Positions 25,248 through 33,362 of a DNA stretch of 46,742 nt are shown piece after piece (the first letter of the stretch is position 1; the number at the start of each line of letters is the position of its first letter). Origin of the DNA: an uncultured Lachnospiraceae bacterium (GTDB lineage Bacteria; Bacillota; Clostridia; Lachnospirales; Lachnospiraceae); NCBI GenBank assembly GCA_900546325.1, contig URCR01000024.1:1-46742 (forward strand). The letters run 5' to 3'. The position numbers and the translations under genes were made by a program. The notes below the pieces were generated by a model, which was not told where the DNA came from, did not search any database, and saw only the letters and a program-made list of their open reading frames with translations.

Positions 25248-25277
25248 TTGTAGAACAGAAAGTTTCCGTGATATAAT
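25248..25277 (+). promoter_or_regulatory. Promoter of the two-component/ABC locus
   Basis: TTGTAG (25248-25253), an 18-base spacer and a perfect TATAAT (25272-25277), 50 bases upstream of the regulator gene. Confidence 0.6.
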
Positions 25278-25326
25278 ATTGGCATTATGGCAGGGCAAGT
25301 AAGGAAAGAAAAGAGGAGAAAGATAG

Positions 25327-26007
25327 ATGGACCAAATTTTACTGCTGGAAGATGACAAGAATTTAAACAGGGGAATCTCGCAGAGACTAGAAAAAGAGGG
25401 ATACTGTGTATATCCGGCATTTGGAATGACAGAGGCAAAGGAAATCTTTCAGAGAGAAACGATCGACCTGATCATCAGTGACATTACACTGGCAGACGGG
25501 GATGGGATCACATTTGGCAGATGGGTGCGGGCGAGGAGCAGTGTGCTGCTCTTGTTTCTGTCGGCGATGGATCAGGAAATTGATATTGTAAATGGTTATG
25601 ATATTGGTGCCGATGATTATCTTACAAAGCCATTCAGCCTCATGGTACTGCTCTCAAAAGTACAGGCACTTCTGCGCAGAGGGAAGAAGGAAACAGCCAG
25701 TGTTTACCGGTCGGGAACACTGGTATTTCAGGTCAGTGAGATGCGAGTGTTTTCAGAGTCAAAGGAAGTCAGCCTGAGCAGGAAGGAACTCCAACTGCTG
25801 CTGTATTTTTTCGAAAATGCAAGGCAGATCTTGTCAAAAGAACAGATTTTGGCGAAGATGTGGGACGCGGAAGGACAGTTTGTTGATGACAATACGCTTG
25901 CAGTCAATATCAGACGGCTTAGGGCAAAGCTCGGAGAGAGCGGAGACCGGATCAAAAACGTGAGAGGAATCGGATATATATGGACAGAAGAAGTCGTAAA
26001 AAGATAA
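25327..26007 (+). CDS. OmpR/PhoB-family response regulator
   Basis: The 226-residue regulator has a receiver domain (1-115) with LEDD acidic pocket, phospho-acceptor Asp52 in IISDITL and Lys in LTKPFS. A winged-helix DNA-binding domain (~130-222) has LSRKELQLLLYFFENA, DDNTLAVNIRRLRAKLG and the terminal VRGIGYIW. The gene overlaps the kinase gene by 28 bases. Its architecture and position match BceR/VirR-type regulators that control a linked ABC transporter. Confidence 0.93.
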   Translation: MDQILLLEDDKNLNRGISQRLEKEGYCVYPAFGMTEAKEIFQRETIDLIISDITLADGDGITFGRWVRARSSVLLLFLSAMDQEIDIVNGYDIGADDYLTKPFSLMVLLSKVQALLRRGKKETASVYRSGTLVFQVSEMRVFSESKEVSLSRKELQLLLYFFENARQILSKEQILAKMWDAEGQFVDDNTLAVNIRRLRAKLGESGDRIKNVRGIGYIWTEEVVKR

Positions 26008-27359
26008 AACGAAAAGAAGTCGTGATAGGAATTGTTTGCTTTTTTCTGTTTTGTCTGCTGATGACAGCGGTGTTTGCAGGAAGTTTATGGAGAGCCAAAG
26101 CGGCATGGAGAAAGGATCGAATGGAACTGATCGGCAGACTGGCAGAGCAGTTTCCGGGGCAGGAACTGGAAGTGATGGATGCAGTGCACGGTCAGATGGC
26201 AGGAGCCGGCAAAAAGGATCCCGCAGAGGAGGAGAATCAGGGACAGGAGAAAGAAGTGAAAGTCGACTATCAGAGACTGGCAGAAGAGATGCTTGCAAAG
26301 TATGGATATGAAGAAAGACGGGCAGACAGACAAGGGGAAGAATTTCGGAATGCTGTTTTGTCCTATTTCGTGATCATTTCCCTGATCGGCGGAGGGATTC
26401 TCATGATCGGCAGGATATGGGGACGAAGAAAGATACGGAAGTATCTGGAACCGGTGGAGAAAAAACTTTCGCTGTTAAGTGCCGGGGAATATGAAAAAGC
26501 TGCAGAGGAGGCAATGGAGCCGGGAAGGCTGGCGGAAGACATTTTTTCCGGAATCGAAGCGCAGGTCGATTCCCTTGGTCAGAGGTTTGGAGTGCTGATG
26601 GAGCGGATGAAGACGGAGAAGGAGGGAGTGAAAAGTCTTGTGACCGACATTTTCCATCAGCTGAAGACACCACTTGCTTCCATGAAGATGGAACTGGAAC
26701 TTACAGAGGAAGCTTTGGCGGCCGGTACGGAAGGCAGTCAAGGCCAGTGGCAGCCAGCTGAGGCAGAACAATTTGTGAGAAGGATACAGTGGGAAGTAAA
26801 ACGGTTAGAGAGCCTGACGGCGGGACTTTCCAACATTTCCAGGATGGAGGCGGAGATGGTACAGCTGCATCCGGAGCGGTGTGATCTGAAAGAGACATTG
26901 ATCGAGGCAGTCAATGCGGTCTACATGAAGGCATTTGAGAAGCAGATAGAGATAGAACTGCAGGAAATTTCCGAAAAGCAGCTGTTTCATGACAGGAAGT
27001 GGACAAGGGAGGCATTTGTAAATCTTCTTGACAATGCGGTCAAATATTCGGGAAAAGGGACGACAATCCGGATCCGGGTGGAGGAATTGCAGAACAGTGT
27101 GGTGACGGAGATCGAAGATGAGGGGATCGGAGTTCCAAAGGGAGAGTACCCGAAAGTGTTCAAACGGTTTTACCGGGGTGGAAGCGGGGAAGTGCAAAGT
27201 CAGGACGGGGCAGGAGTCGGATTGTACCTTGTACGGAAAATTGTGGAGATGCAGGGCGGAAGTGTGATGATCCGGCCGGCACCCGGAGGAGGAAGTATTT
27301 TCCGTGTGATTTTGCAGAAAAATGACAATTTTGTAAGTGTAAATGAAAGGAAGATGTAA
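25980..27359 (+). CDS. Membrane sensor histidine kinase
   Basis: The 459-residue kinase has two membrane helices (~14-34 and ~126-144) bracketing an extracellular region of ~90 residues. A linker precedes the HisKA domain with FHQLKTPLASM (His226). The HATPase domain follows, with N box NLLDNAVKYS, G1 EDEGIG and G2 GAGVGLYLVRKI. BceS-type kinases have almost no extracellular loop, so this one may sense a ligand directly. It is translationally coupled to the regulator. Confidence 0.92.
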   Translation: MDRRSRKKIKRKEVVIGIVCFFLFCLLMTAVFAGSLWRAKAAWRKDRMELIGRLAEQFPGQELEVMDAVHGQMAGAGKKDPAEEENQGQEKEVKVDYQRLAEEMLAKYGYEERRADRQGEEFRNAVLSYFVIISLIGGGILMIGRIWGRRKIRKYLEPVEKKLSLLSAGEYEKAAEEAMEPGRLAEDIFSGIEAQVDSLGQRFGVLMERMKTEKEGVKSLVTDIFHQLKTPLASMKMELELTEEALAAGTEGSQGQWQPAEAEQFVRRIQWEVKRLESLTAGLSNISRMEAEMVQLHPERCDLKETLIEAVNAVYMKAFEKQIEIELQEISEKQLFHDRKWTREAFVNLLDNAVKYSGKGTTIRIRVEELQNSVVTEIEDEGIGVPKGEYPKVFKRFYRGGSGEVQSQDGAGVGLYLVRKIVEMQGGSVMIRPAPGGGSIFRVILQKNDNFVSVNERKM

Positions 27360-27449
27360 GAATCGTCTGTTACACTGTTTTAAAATAGAGAAGACTCATT
27401 GGAAAACAAGTGACAGAATGTGCGGTCATTTTGCAGAAGGTGAGTGTAA
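27336..27449. repeat. Three AGTGTAA-type repeats before the ABC genes
   Basis: AGTGTAA at 27336-27342, its complement TTACACT at 27370-27376, and AGTGTAA again at 27443-27449. The first two form an inverted pair. They sit at the end of the kinase gene and in the 105-base gap before the ATPase gene, where a response-regulator operator would be expected. Confidence 0.4.
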
Positions 27450-27464
27450 GGAAGGAGAAAACAG

Positions 27465-28136
27465 ATGAAAGTAACATTACAGACGATGGATCTCGTAAAA
27501 TATTATGGTTCGGGGGAAAATCTCGTCAAAGCGATCGACCACACAGATCTTGAAGTGAATCATGGAGAATTCGTGGCGATTGTCGGACGCTCAGGTTCCG
27601 GGAAAAGTACCTTGCTTCATATGCTTGGCGGACTGGACAGACCGGATTCCGGGAAGGTTCTGATTGACGGGAAAGATATTTTTGCGTTGAAGGAGGAGCA
27701 GCTTGCGGTGTTCCGCAGGAGAAAGATCGGATTTATATTTCAAAGCTACAATCTGATCCCGGCGCTGAATGTATGGGAAAATATCGTACTTCCCATCGGA
27801 CTTGACGGCAGAAAAGTTGATAAGAGATTTGTGATGGAGATTGTAGAAAATATCGGGCTTGCGGATAAATTAAAGGCGCTGCCGAATACATTGTCCGGCG
27901 GACAGCAGCAGAGGGTGGCGATTGCCCGCGCACTTGCATCACGTCCGGCGATCATTCTTGCGGACGAACCGACCGGAAATCTCGATTCCAGGACAGAGAT
28001 GGACGTGATTGCCACACTGAAGGCGTGCTGCCATGAGTTCGGGCAGACACTTGTCATGATCACCCATGACGAAACGATCGCACAGATGGCAGACCGGATC
28101 CTTGTCATCGAAGATGGTAAGGTGGTGAGCGCATGA
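27465..28136 (+). CDS. ABC transporter ATP-binding protein (MacB/BceA type)
   Basis: In the 223-residue ATPase, Walker A GRSGSGKST (~40-48), signature LSGGQQQRVAIARAL, Walker B ILADEPTGNLDS and the H-loop MITHDE are intact. DEPTGNLD is characteristic of the LolD/MacB/BceA group, whose members work with FtsX-type permeases rather than classic importers. GGAAGGAG precedes the start. The ATGA-type 4-base overlap with the permease shows tight coupling. Confidence 0.93.
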   Translation: MKVTLQTMDLVKYYGSGENLVKAIDHTDLEVNHGEFVAIVGRSGSGKSTLLHMLGGLDRPDSGKVLIDGKDIFALKEEQLAVFRRRKIGFIFQSYNLIPALNVWENIVLPIGLDGRKVDKRFVMEIVENIGLADKLKALPNTLSGGQQQRVAIARALASRPAIILADEPTGNLDSRTEMDVIATLKACCHEFGQTLVMITHDETIAQMADRILVIEDGKVVSA

Positions 28137-30607
28137 GTACGATCACAAAGACAGCATTTGCCAATCTGAAACAAAATAAGAGCAGAAATATTCTGGTCGG
28201 GATCGCTGTTTTTCTGACAACCTTGTTGCTTGCGATCGTTCCGAATGTCGGGGTTGCGACAATAAATCTGGAATTTGCTGCAGTGAACCGGGTACTGCCC
28301 ACATTCCATGTGATGTACCGGGAAGCGGGCGAGGAAGAAGCGCAGACGTTGAAACGCCATGAGGAGGTAGAATGCGCCGGACTGCGGGCTGATGCAGGAG
28401 AGATTGTTTTACCGGATGGAACAGCGCTTCTGACTTATATGGATGAAGAGGCGCTAAGCCTCCAGAAAATAACACTGGAGGAGGGAAGATTCCCGGAGAA
28501 GGAAAATGAGATCGTTTTGCAGGAAGGACTTTTAAAAGAACTCGGCGTTCAGGCGGGAATCGGAGATACCGTCACGCTGCCCTACCAGATTTATGAGGAG
28601 GGAGGGATGTCGTACGAGCAGACGGCAGAATTTCTGATCGTGGGGTTTGAGCAGACAACGGAGTACAGTGTGAAAAAAAAGATGTTCGGCTGTCTTGTAT
28701 CGCAGTCGTTTTATGACAGTCATGTGCCAAAAGAGGAGCGGGAATATCGCGTTGTCTTAAGACTTGCTGAGGCGGATCATATGAATGCGGACGATATTGA
28801 AATGCGGGCAAAGGCACTCGGAGAAGCATATGGAATTCTTCCGGCGAATATTGTGATGAACAGAGAGTATATAGTGGCGAACTATGCAGACCCGGAACTT
28901 TATATGGGGGTTGCATGGATCATGCTGATCATTGTCATTGCCGGAGTCATTACGATTTACAGTATCTATTATGTATCCATGATTACAAAGGTGCAGGAAT
29001 TCGGACGGCTTCGGGCAATCGGGGCGACGAAACGGCAGATTCGCAGGATCGTCCTGCAGGAGGGAATGCTTGTGGCGGGCATTGCAATTCCGGCAGGAGC
29101 ACTTTTGGGAACCGTATCTGTGCCGTTTTGTGTCAGGATGCTTTACGGGAGAATCGATAACACCGATGCGATGACGAAGACGGTTAAAGCACTTTTGAGA
29201 GGCGGCAAGGTACCGATGATCAACGGATGGCTGGTGCTTTTAGCAGCTGCAGTGAGTATTCTCACCGTCTATCTCTCGCTGATTCGACCGATGAGACTGG
29301 CATCTAAAATCTCGGCAGTGGAGGCAATGCGCTATGATGGAAATCAGAATCCAAAAAAGAAGATAAGAAAAGGATATGAGACGATCTCTGTCCGGAAACT
29401 TACCGGCATCAATTTGGGAAGAAATAAAAAACGCACGATCACAACGATCGTCACGCTGAGCGTTACGGGAATCTTTTATGTGATCATCTCCACGATACTG
29501 TCCTGCGCAGATCCAAAGCAAATGACAAAAGAAAATATGCAGGAGTCGTTTCGGATCGAGATTGAATCCTGGGAAGAGGATAAGGCGAATCCACAGCGTT
29601 CCTGGAAGGTGATTCAAAAGAACAATCCATTTACGGAAGCGCTGAAGGAAGAAATCCTTGCAATCGACGGAGTGGAGAGTATTGAGATGAAGTCCAGGCT
29701 GGAAGCCAAGGAAGCTGATTTGAAAATCGGAGGGGAAGAGGTTCTTCTTCATGTAGGAGGATTGGATGATTCTCACAGCAAAGAGATCGAGGAGGGACTG
29801 ATCGAAGGAGATGTGACATGGGAAGAACTAAAGGCGGCCGGTGGATCCAAGGTCATTGCGGCAGTGCCAAGTTATTTTTCTCTGAATTATCCGGTGAAAG
29901 TCGGAGACAAATTCGATCTTGTCTATTTTGATGGAGAGAAGGAAGTGACAAAGAACGTTGAGGTGGCAGGCATCGGAGAATATACTCGCGGAGTGATTGA
30001 AAATACCTTTATTATGCCAAAGGAAACAGTTGACGGACTGGTAACATCTGATCTCTCCTATACGATGGAGATTAAAACAGATCCGGAGAAATACAGTGCA
30101 GTGGAGTCCGCACTTCAGAGCATTGTAGAGGAGCAGGAACTTTTTGAGCTGGAGAGTTACAGAGATTTGCTGAAAGAAAATGAAACTTCCGTACAGTTTC
30201 TCAGTATACTCTGCTACACATTCATCGGGATTTTATCTGCCATCGGAATTCTCAATCTGATCAATACGATGATCAACAGTATCTATATCCGAAAGAAAGA
30301 ACTCGGGATTCTTCAGGCAATCGGTCTGTCTGACAGACAGATGATACAGATGCTCCGGCTGGAGAGCATGGTATATACGGTGGGGACACTGCTTTTGTCT
30401 GTCACAATCGGGGGAGGCGCAGGGTATGCGGCATTTCAGTATGCCAAAAATAATGGACTATATGTCGGAAATGTCTATCATTATCCGTTTGTGCAGACGG
30501 GAATTTTGATTGTTGTGATTCTGGCGATCCAGCTTGCGCTCACCTATGCAGTGAACAAAAATTTCAAAAAGCAGAATCTCATTGACCGGATACGGTTTTC
30601 CGAATAA
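28133..30607 (+). CDS. FtsX-type ABC transporter permease
   Basis: The 824-residue membrane protein has two FtsX units. A first helix (~18-38) is followed by an extracellular MacB-like domain and three helices (~260-395). A second anchor (~430-450) is followed by another extracellular domain and three helices (~695-810). Cytoplasmic coupling segments EFGRLRAIGATKRQIRRIVL and ELGILQAIGLSDRQM recur in the two halves. Linkage to a two-component system suggests detoxification of peptide antibiotics or envelope-stress signalling. It is longer than BceB (~650 residues), so the mechanism may differ. Confidence 0.9.
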   Translation: MSTITKTAFANLKQNKSRNILVGIAVFLTTLLLAIVPNVGVATINLEFAAVNRVLPTFHVMYREAGEEEAQTLKRHEEVECAGLRADAGEIVLPDGTALLTYMDEEALSLQKITLEEGRFPEKENEIVLQEGLLKELGVQAGIGDTVTLPYQIYEEGGMSYEQTAEFLIVGFEQTTEYSVKKKMFGCLVSQSFYDSHVPKEEREYRVVLRLAEADHMNADDIEMRAKALGEAYGILPANIVMNREYIVANYADPELYMGVAWIMLIIVIAGVITIYSIYYVSMITKVQEFGRLRAIGATKRQIRRIVLQEGMLVAGIAIPAGALLGTVSVPFCVRMLYGRIDNTDAMTKTVKALLRGGKVPMINGWLVLLAAAVSILTVYLSLIRPMRLASKISAVEAMRYDGNQNPKKKIRKGYETISVRKLTGINLGRNKKRTITTIVTLSVTGIFYVIISTILSCADPKQMTKENMQESFRIEIESWEEDKANPQRSWKVIQKNNPFTEALKEEILAIDGVESIEMKSRLEAKEADLKIGGEEVLLHVGGLDDSHSKEIEEGLIEGDVTWEELKAAGGSKVIAAVPSYFSLNYPVKVGDKFDLVYFDGEKEVTKNVEVAGIGEYTRGVIENTFIMPKETVDGLVTSDLSYTMEIKTDPEKYSAVESALQSIVEEQELFELESYRDLLKENETSVQFLSILCYTFIGILSAIGILNLINTMINSIYIRKKELGILQAIGLSDRQMIQMLRLESMVYTVGTLLLSVTIGGGAGYAAFQYAKNNGLYVGNVYHYPFVQTGILIVVILAIQLALTYAVNKNFKKQNLIDRIRFSE

Positions 30608-30743
30608 GAAACAGAAAGCCGGAGTGTTTTGGTTTTGGCGGATGTCAATTACAGACGAGAAAAGCAGGTGCACAGTGTGGAAAAGTGTGTTACAATGAAG
30701 AAAACCAAGAGTATTTCGTGAAAGAGAAAGGAGACATAATCTT

Positions 30744-31286
30744 ATGGAGAACAACAAGTATGCAGGAACAGAGACAGAAAAGAATTTAAAGGCTGCATTT
30801 TCAGGAGAGTCGGAGGCGCGCAACAAATATACTTACTTTGCATCTGTTGCGAAAAAGGAAGGATATGAACAGATTGCCGCACTGTTTCAGAAGACTGCCG
30901 ATAATGAGAAAGAACATGCAAAAATGTGGTTTAAAGAACTGCAGGGAATCGGAAGCACAAAGGATAATCTGAAGGCTGCTGCAGAAGGCGAAAACTATGA
31001 GTGGACAGATATGTACGAGGGATTTGCCAAAACAGCGGAGGAAGAAGGTTTTCCGGAACTGGCGGCAAAATTCCGTATGGTTGCCGAGATCGAAAAACAC
31101 CATGAAGAGCGGTACAGAGCATTGCTGAAAAATGTAGAGACTGCCCAGGTATTTGAGAAAAGTGAAGTAAAGGTGTGGGAATGCAGAAATTGCGGTCACA
31201 TTATGGTGGGAACAGCTGCACCAGAGATTTGTCCGGTCTGTGCACATCCGAAGAGCTATTTTGAAGTGCATGCGGAAAATTATTAG
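30744..31286 (+). CDS. Rubrerythrin
   Basis: The 180-residue non-haem iron protein reduces peroxide in anaerobes. The N-terminal ferritin-like four-helix domain has diiron ligands in GESEARNKY, NEKEHA, and EIEKHHEERY. The C-terminal rubredoxin-like domain has CRNCGH and CPVCAHPKSYF. Its length is typical. AAAGGAG precedes the start. It is transcribed alone, with a weak candidate -10 TACAAT at 30691. Confidence 0.96.
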   Translation: MENNKYAGTETEKNLKAAFSGESEARNKYTYFASVAKKEGYEQIAALFQKTADNEKEHAKMWFKELQGIGSTKDNLKAAAEGENYEWTDMYEGFAKTAEEEGFPELAAKFRMVAEIEKHHEERYRALLKNVETAQVFEKSEVKVWECRNCGHIMVGTAAPEICPVCAHPKSYFEVHAENY

Positions 31287-31341
31287 AACGGAGTATTAGA
31301 AATCCATACAGGAAACCGGAGACAGTACAATAAAAAATAGA

Positions 31342-31449
31342 AGGAAAGTGCCGGAAGAGCAACAATACATCAATCTTTGGAAAATGTACAAAGAAAGTCT
31401 GCAGGGGCAGACTGAAGGATGTAATTGGCAGGTCTTCCGGCACTTTTTT
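31342..31449 (+). ncRNA. Highly folded element, candidate structured RNA or foldback repeat
   Basis: The outer helix 31345-31358 pairs with 31433-31446 perfectly over 14 bp and extends to 17 bp with G-U pairs. Inside it, 31363-31371 pairs with 31418-31427 with one bulge. That second helix encloses two hairpins: TCTTTG/CAAAGA (31374-31379, 31389-31394) and AGTCTGC/GCAGACT (31396-31402, 31407-31413). A run of six T ends it on the plus strand. It is far more elaborate than a simple terminator for rubrerythrin. It could be a terminator, a small RNA or a MITE-like element. No known class is recognised. Confidence 0.5.
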
Positions 31450-31504
31450 GCAAAAAAGTAATAGTTCATCTTTGTGAACGAGAGAAAGAATTCAAAAATA
31501 TTCA

Positions 31505-32104
31505 TTATTTTGAATTAGAATCGTCTTCTTCCGCATCCTGACGGAATTCAGAAGTAGAGACGATCAGGAATTTTGCAGGCTCTTTCGTATGATTCTCCCA
31601 GCGGTGTCCGATTTCATTTGGATAGTACAGGGTATCTCCTGCTTCCAGCACATAATTTCCGACCTGGTCAAGCGAGAAGGTGATACTGCCTTCCAGCACA
31701 AATACAAACTCTTCCCCGCCGTGATAGTAATAGTCGCCGGAATCCGTCCCGGCAGGCATGTCTACAATTCCGCCCCACATGCGGCTTTCCCCTTTTGTGA
31801 TCAGTGATTCTACAATGGATTCTCCGTTACTTGTGTTGCGGACAAACGAGGTGCGTTCATTTTTCCGGACAAGCTTTACACGGTCGCTGTCATCCTGAAT
31901 GAAGAGCGCGGAAATAGGGAAATTCAACGTTTCGCACAAGGAATAGACACTGACGAGATTCGGTGAAGTCTTACCGGTCTCAATCTGGCTGATCGTCCCT
32001 GCGGCAACCCCTGATTTGATTGATAATTCCCTGATAGATAAGCCGCTTTCGACTCTTCGGTTCTTCAGAAGAAATCCAATTCTTGCAAGATTCAGTTTCG
32101 ACAT
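31505..32104 (-). CDS. XRE-family regulator with C-terminal cupin domain
   Basis: In the 199-residue protein, residues ~8-65 form the HTH (LSIRELSIKSGVAAGTISQIETGKTSPNLVSV). Residues ~110-185 form a cupin barrel with YYYHGGEEFVFVLEGSITFSL and GDTLYYPNEIGHRW, which in this family binds a small effector. The promoter regions of this gene and the BMP operon face each other. Control of nucleoside/purine uptake is inferred from that divergence and from the palindrome over the operon's -10 box. AGGGGG precedes the start. Confidence 0.88.
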   Translation of the reverse strand: MSKLNLARIGFLLKNRRVESGLSIRELSIKSGVAAGTISQIETGKTSPNLVSVYSLCETLNFPISALFIQDDSDRVKLVRKNERTSFVRNTSNGESIVESLITKGESRMWGGIVDMPAGTDSGDYYYHGGEEFVFVLEGSITFSLDQVGNYVLEAGDTLYYPNEIGHRWENHTKEPAKFLIVSTSEFRQDAEEDDSNSK

Positions 32105-32182
32105 AACATCCCCCTTTTGGTAAATTGATTGGTTTTATGATAGCACAGAAAACAAGATTTGTCATGAAAAATAAGAATAGAA

Positions 32183-32211
32183 TTGACAAACGAAGAAACA
32201 TTCATTATAAT
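32183..32211 (+). promoter_or_regulatory. Consensus promoter of the BMP operon
   Basis: A perfect TTGACA (32183-32188), a 17-base spacer and a perfect TATAAT (32206-32211). Such a strong promoter would be expected to need a repressor. Confidence 0.9.
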
Positions 32212-32214
32212 GAA
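32201..32214. promoter_or_regulatory. Palindromic operator over the -10 box
   Basis: TTCATTATAATGAA is a perfect 14-bp palindrome that contains the TATAAT box. A near copy (TTCATTATTTTGAA, 12 of 14) lies at 31501-31514 over the stop codon of the XRE-cupin gene. Binding by that regulator is inference. Confidence 0.55.
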
Positions 32215-32253
32215 CACGAAAAAGACGAATACGTTTGATGAAGGAGAAAGATG

Positions 32254-33270
32254 ATGAAGAAACTTTTCGCTATGATGTTATGTGGAACTTTGACGGCAGG
32301 AATTCTTGCAGGATGCGGGGGAACATCCGGGGAAGAGAAGAAGGAAGCAAAAGATGGAGAGCTGAAAGTTGCCCTCTGTGTGACCGGCGCGGTGAATGAT
32401 ATGGGATGGTGCCAGTCTGCGTACGAAGGACTGAAGCTGGTAGAAGAGGAGTTAGGATGTGAGGTGGCTTACACAGAGAACGTGCAGGCATCCGACATGA
32501 CTTCTGCATTTACCGAATATGCATCCAATGATTATGATGTTGTGATCGGACATGGATTCCAGTTTGGTGATCCGGCGTTGGAAGTCGGAGAACTGTATCC
32601 GGATACAAAGTTTATCTGCATCGAGGCGGATGCTTCTGCGGAAAATGTTGCTTCTTATGTGATGAAGTGTGAGGAGACAGGATATCTTCAGGGAATGCTC
32701 GCAGCGGGAATGTCACAGACAGGAAATATCGGATTCATCGGTCCGGTGCAGGGTGCATCACTTGTAAAGATTATGAACGGTTATGAAGATGGTGCAAAAG
32801 AAGTCAATGCCGATATCAAATATCAGACAGCATGGACAGGATCCTTTACAGATACAGCGCTGGCAAAAGAGGCGGCGCAGGCAATGATCGACAATGGTGC
32901 GGATGTGATCGGACATTGTGCAAATGAATCCGGAACAGGAGCTTTAAATGCAGCGCAGGATGCAGGAGTGTTCGCAACCGGTGATTCCTATGATCAGAGT
33001 TCTCTTGCAGAAAAGGCAGTTCTCTCTTCCGCAGTATACCATGTTCCGGAACTGATCAAGACAGCGGTTTCTGACATCAAAGAAGGAAAGTTCAAAGGGG
33101 AAGTAAAAGAACTTGGAATGGCAGAAGGAATCGTAGAGCTGGTGTACAATGAAAAGATGGTAGAAAAGATTCCGGCAGAAGTAAAGAAAATGGTAGATGA
33201 AACGGAAGCAAAAATCAAAGACGGAAGTTTTCAGGTTCCGTGTGATACAAAGGACAGAGCAGGAAAGTAA
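32254..33270 (+). CDS. BMP-family (PnrA-like) substrate-binding lipoprotein
   Basis: The 338-residue surface lipoprotein probably binds purine nucleosides for the ABC importer encoded next. The signal peptide ends in lipobox LAGC (Cys21). The BMP family is recognised from VTGAVNDMGWCQSAYEGL, GHGFQFGDPALEVGELYPDTKFICI, GFIGPVQGASLVKIMNGYEDG and DNGADVIGHCANESGTGAL. ATG 32254 has better spacing to AAGGAG (7 bases) than the adjacent ATG 32251 (4 bases), but either is possible. Confidence 0.9.
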   Translation: MKKLFAMMLCGTLTAGILAGCGGTSGEEKKEAKDGELKVALCVTGAVNDMGWCQSAYEGLKLVEEELGCEVAYTENVQASDMTSAFTEYASNDYDVVIGHGFQFGDPALEVGELYPDTKFICIEADASAENVASYVMKCEETGYLQGMLAAGMSQTGNIGFIGPVQGASLVKIMNGYEDGAKEVNADIKYQTAWTGSFTDTALAKEAAQAMIDNGADVIGHCANESGTGALNAAQDAGVFATGDSYDQSSLAEKAVLSSAVYHVPELIKTAVSDIKEGKFKGEVKELGMAEGIVELVYNEKMVEKIPAEVKKMVDETEAKIKDGSFQVPCDTKDRAGK

Positions 33271-33302
33271 AGAACGAATCAGACGAATCAGATAGAAAGG
33301 AT

Positions 33303-33347
33303 GGGGCAGGACAATCGCAGAGAACGTGTATTGGACCTGCCCGTTTT
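33303..33347 (+). terminator. Weak intra-operon terminator
   Basis: GGGCAGG (33304-33310) pairs with CCTGCCC (33336-33342), followed by GTTTT. It probably lets only part of the transcript continue, giving more binding protein than ATPase and permeases. Confidence 0.6.
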
Positions 33348-33362
33348 AAAGGAGTTTTCACG

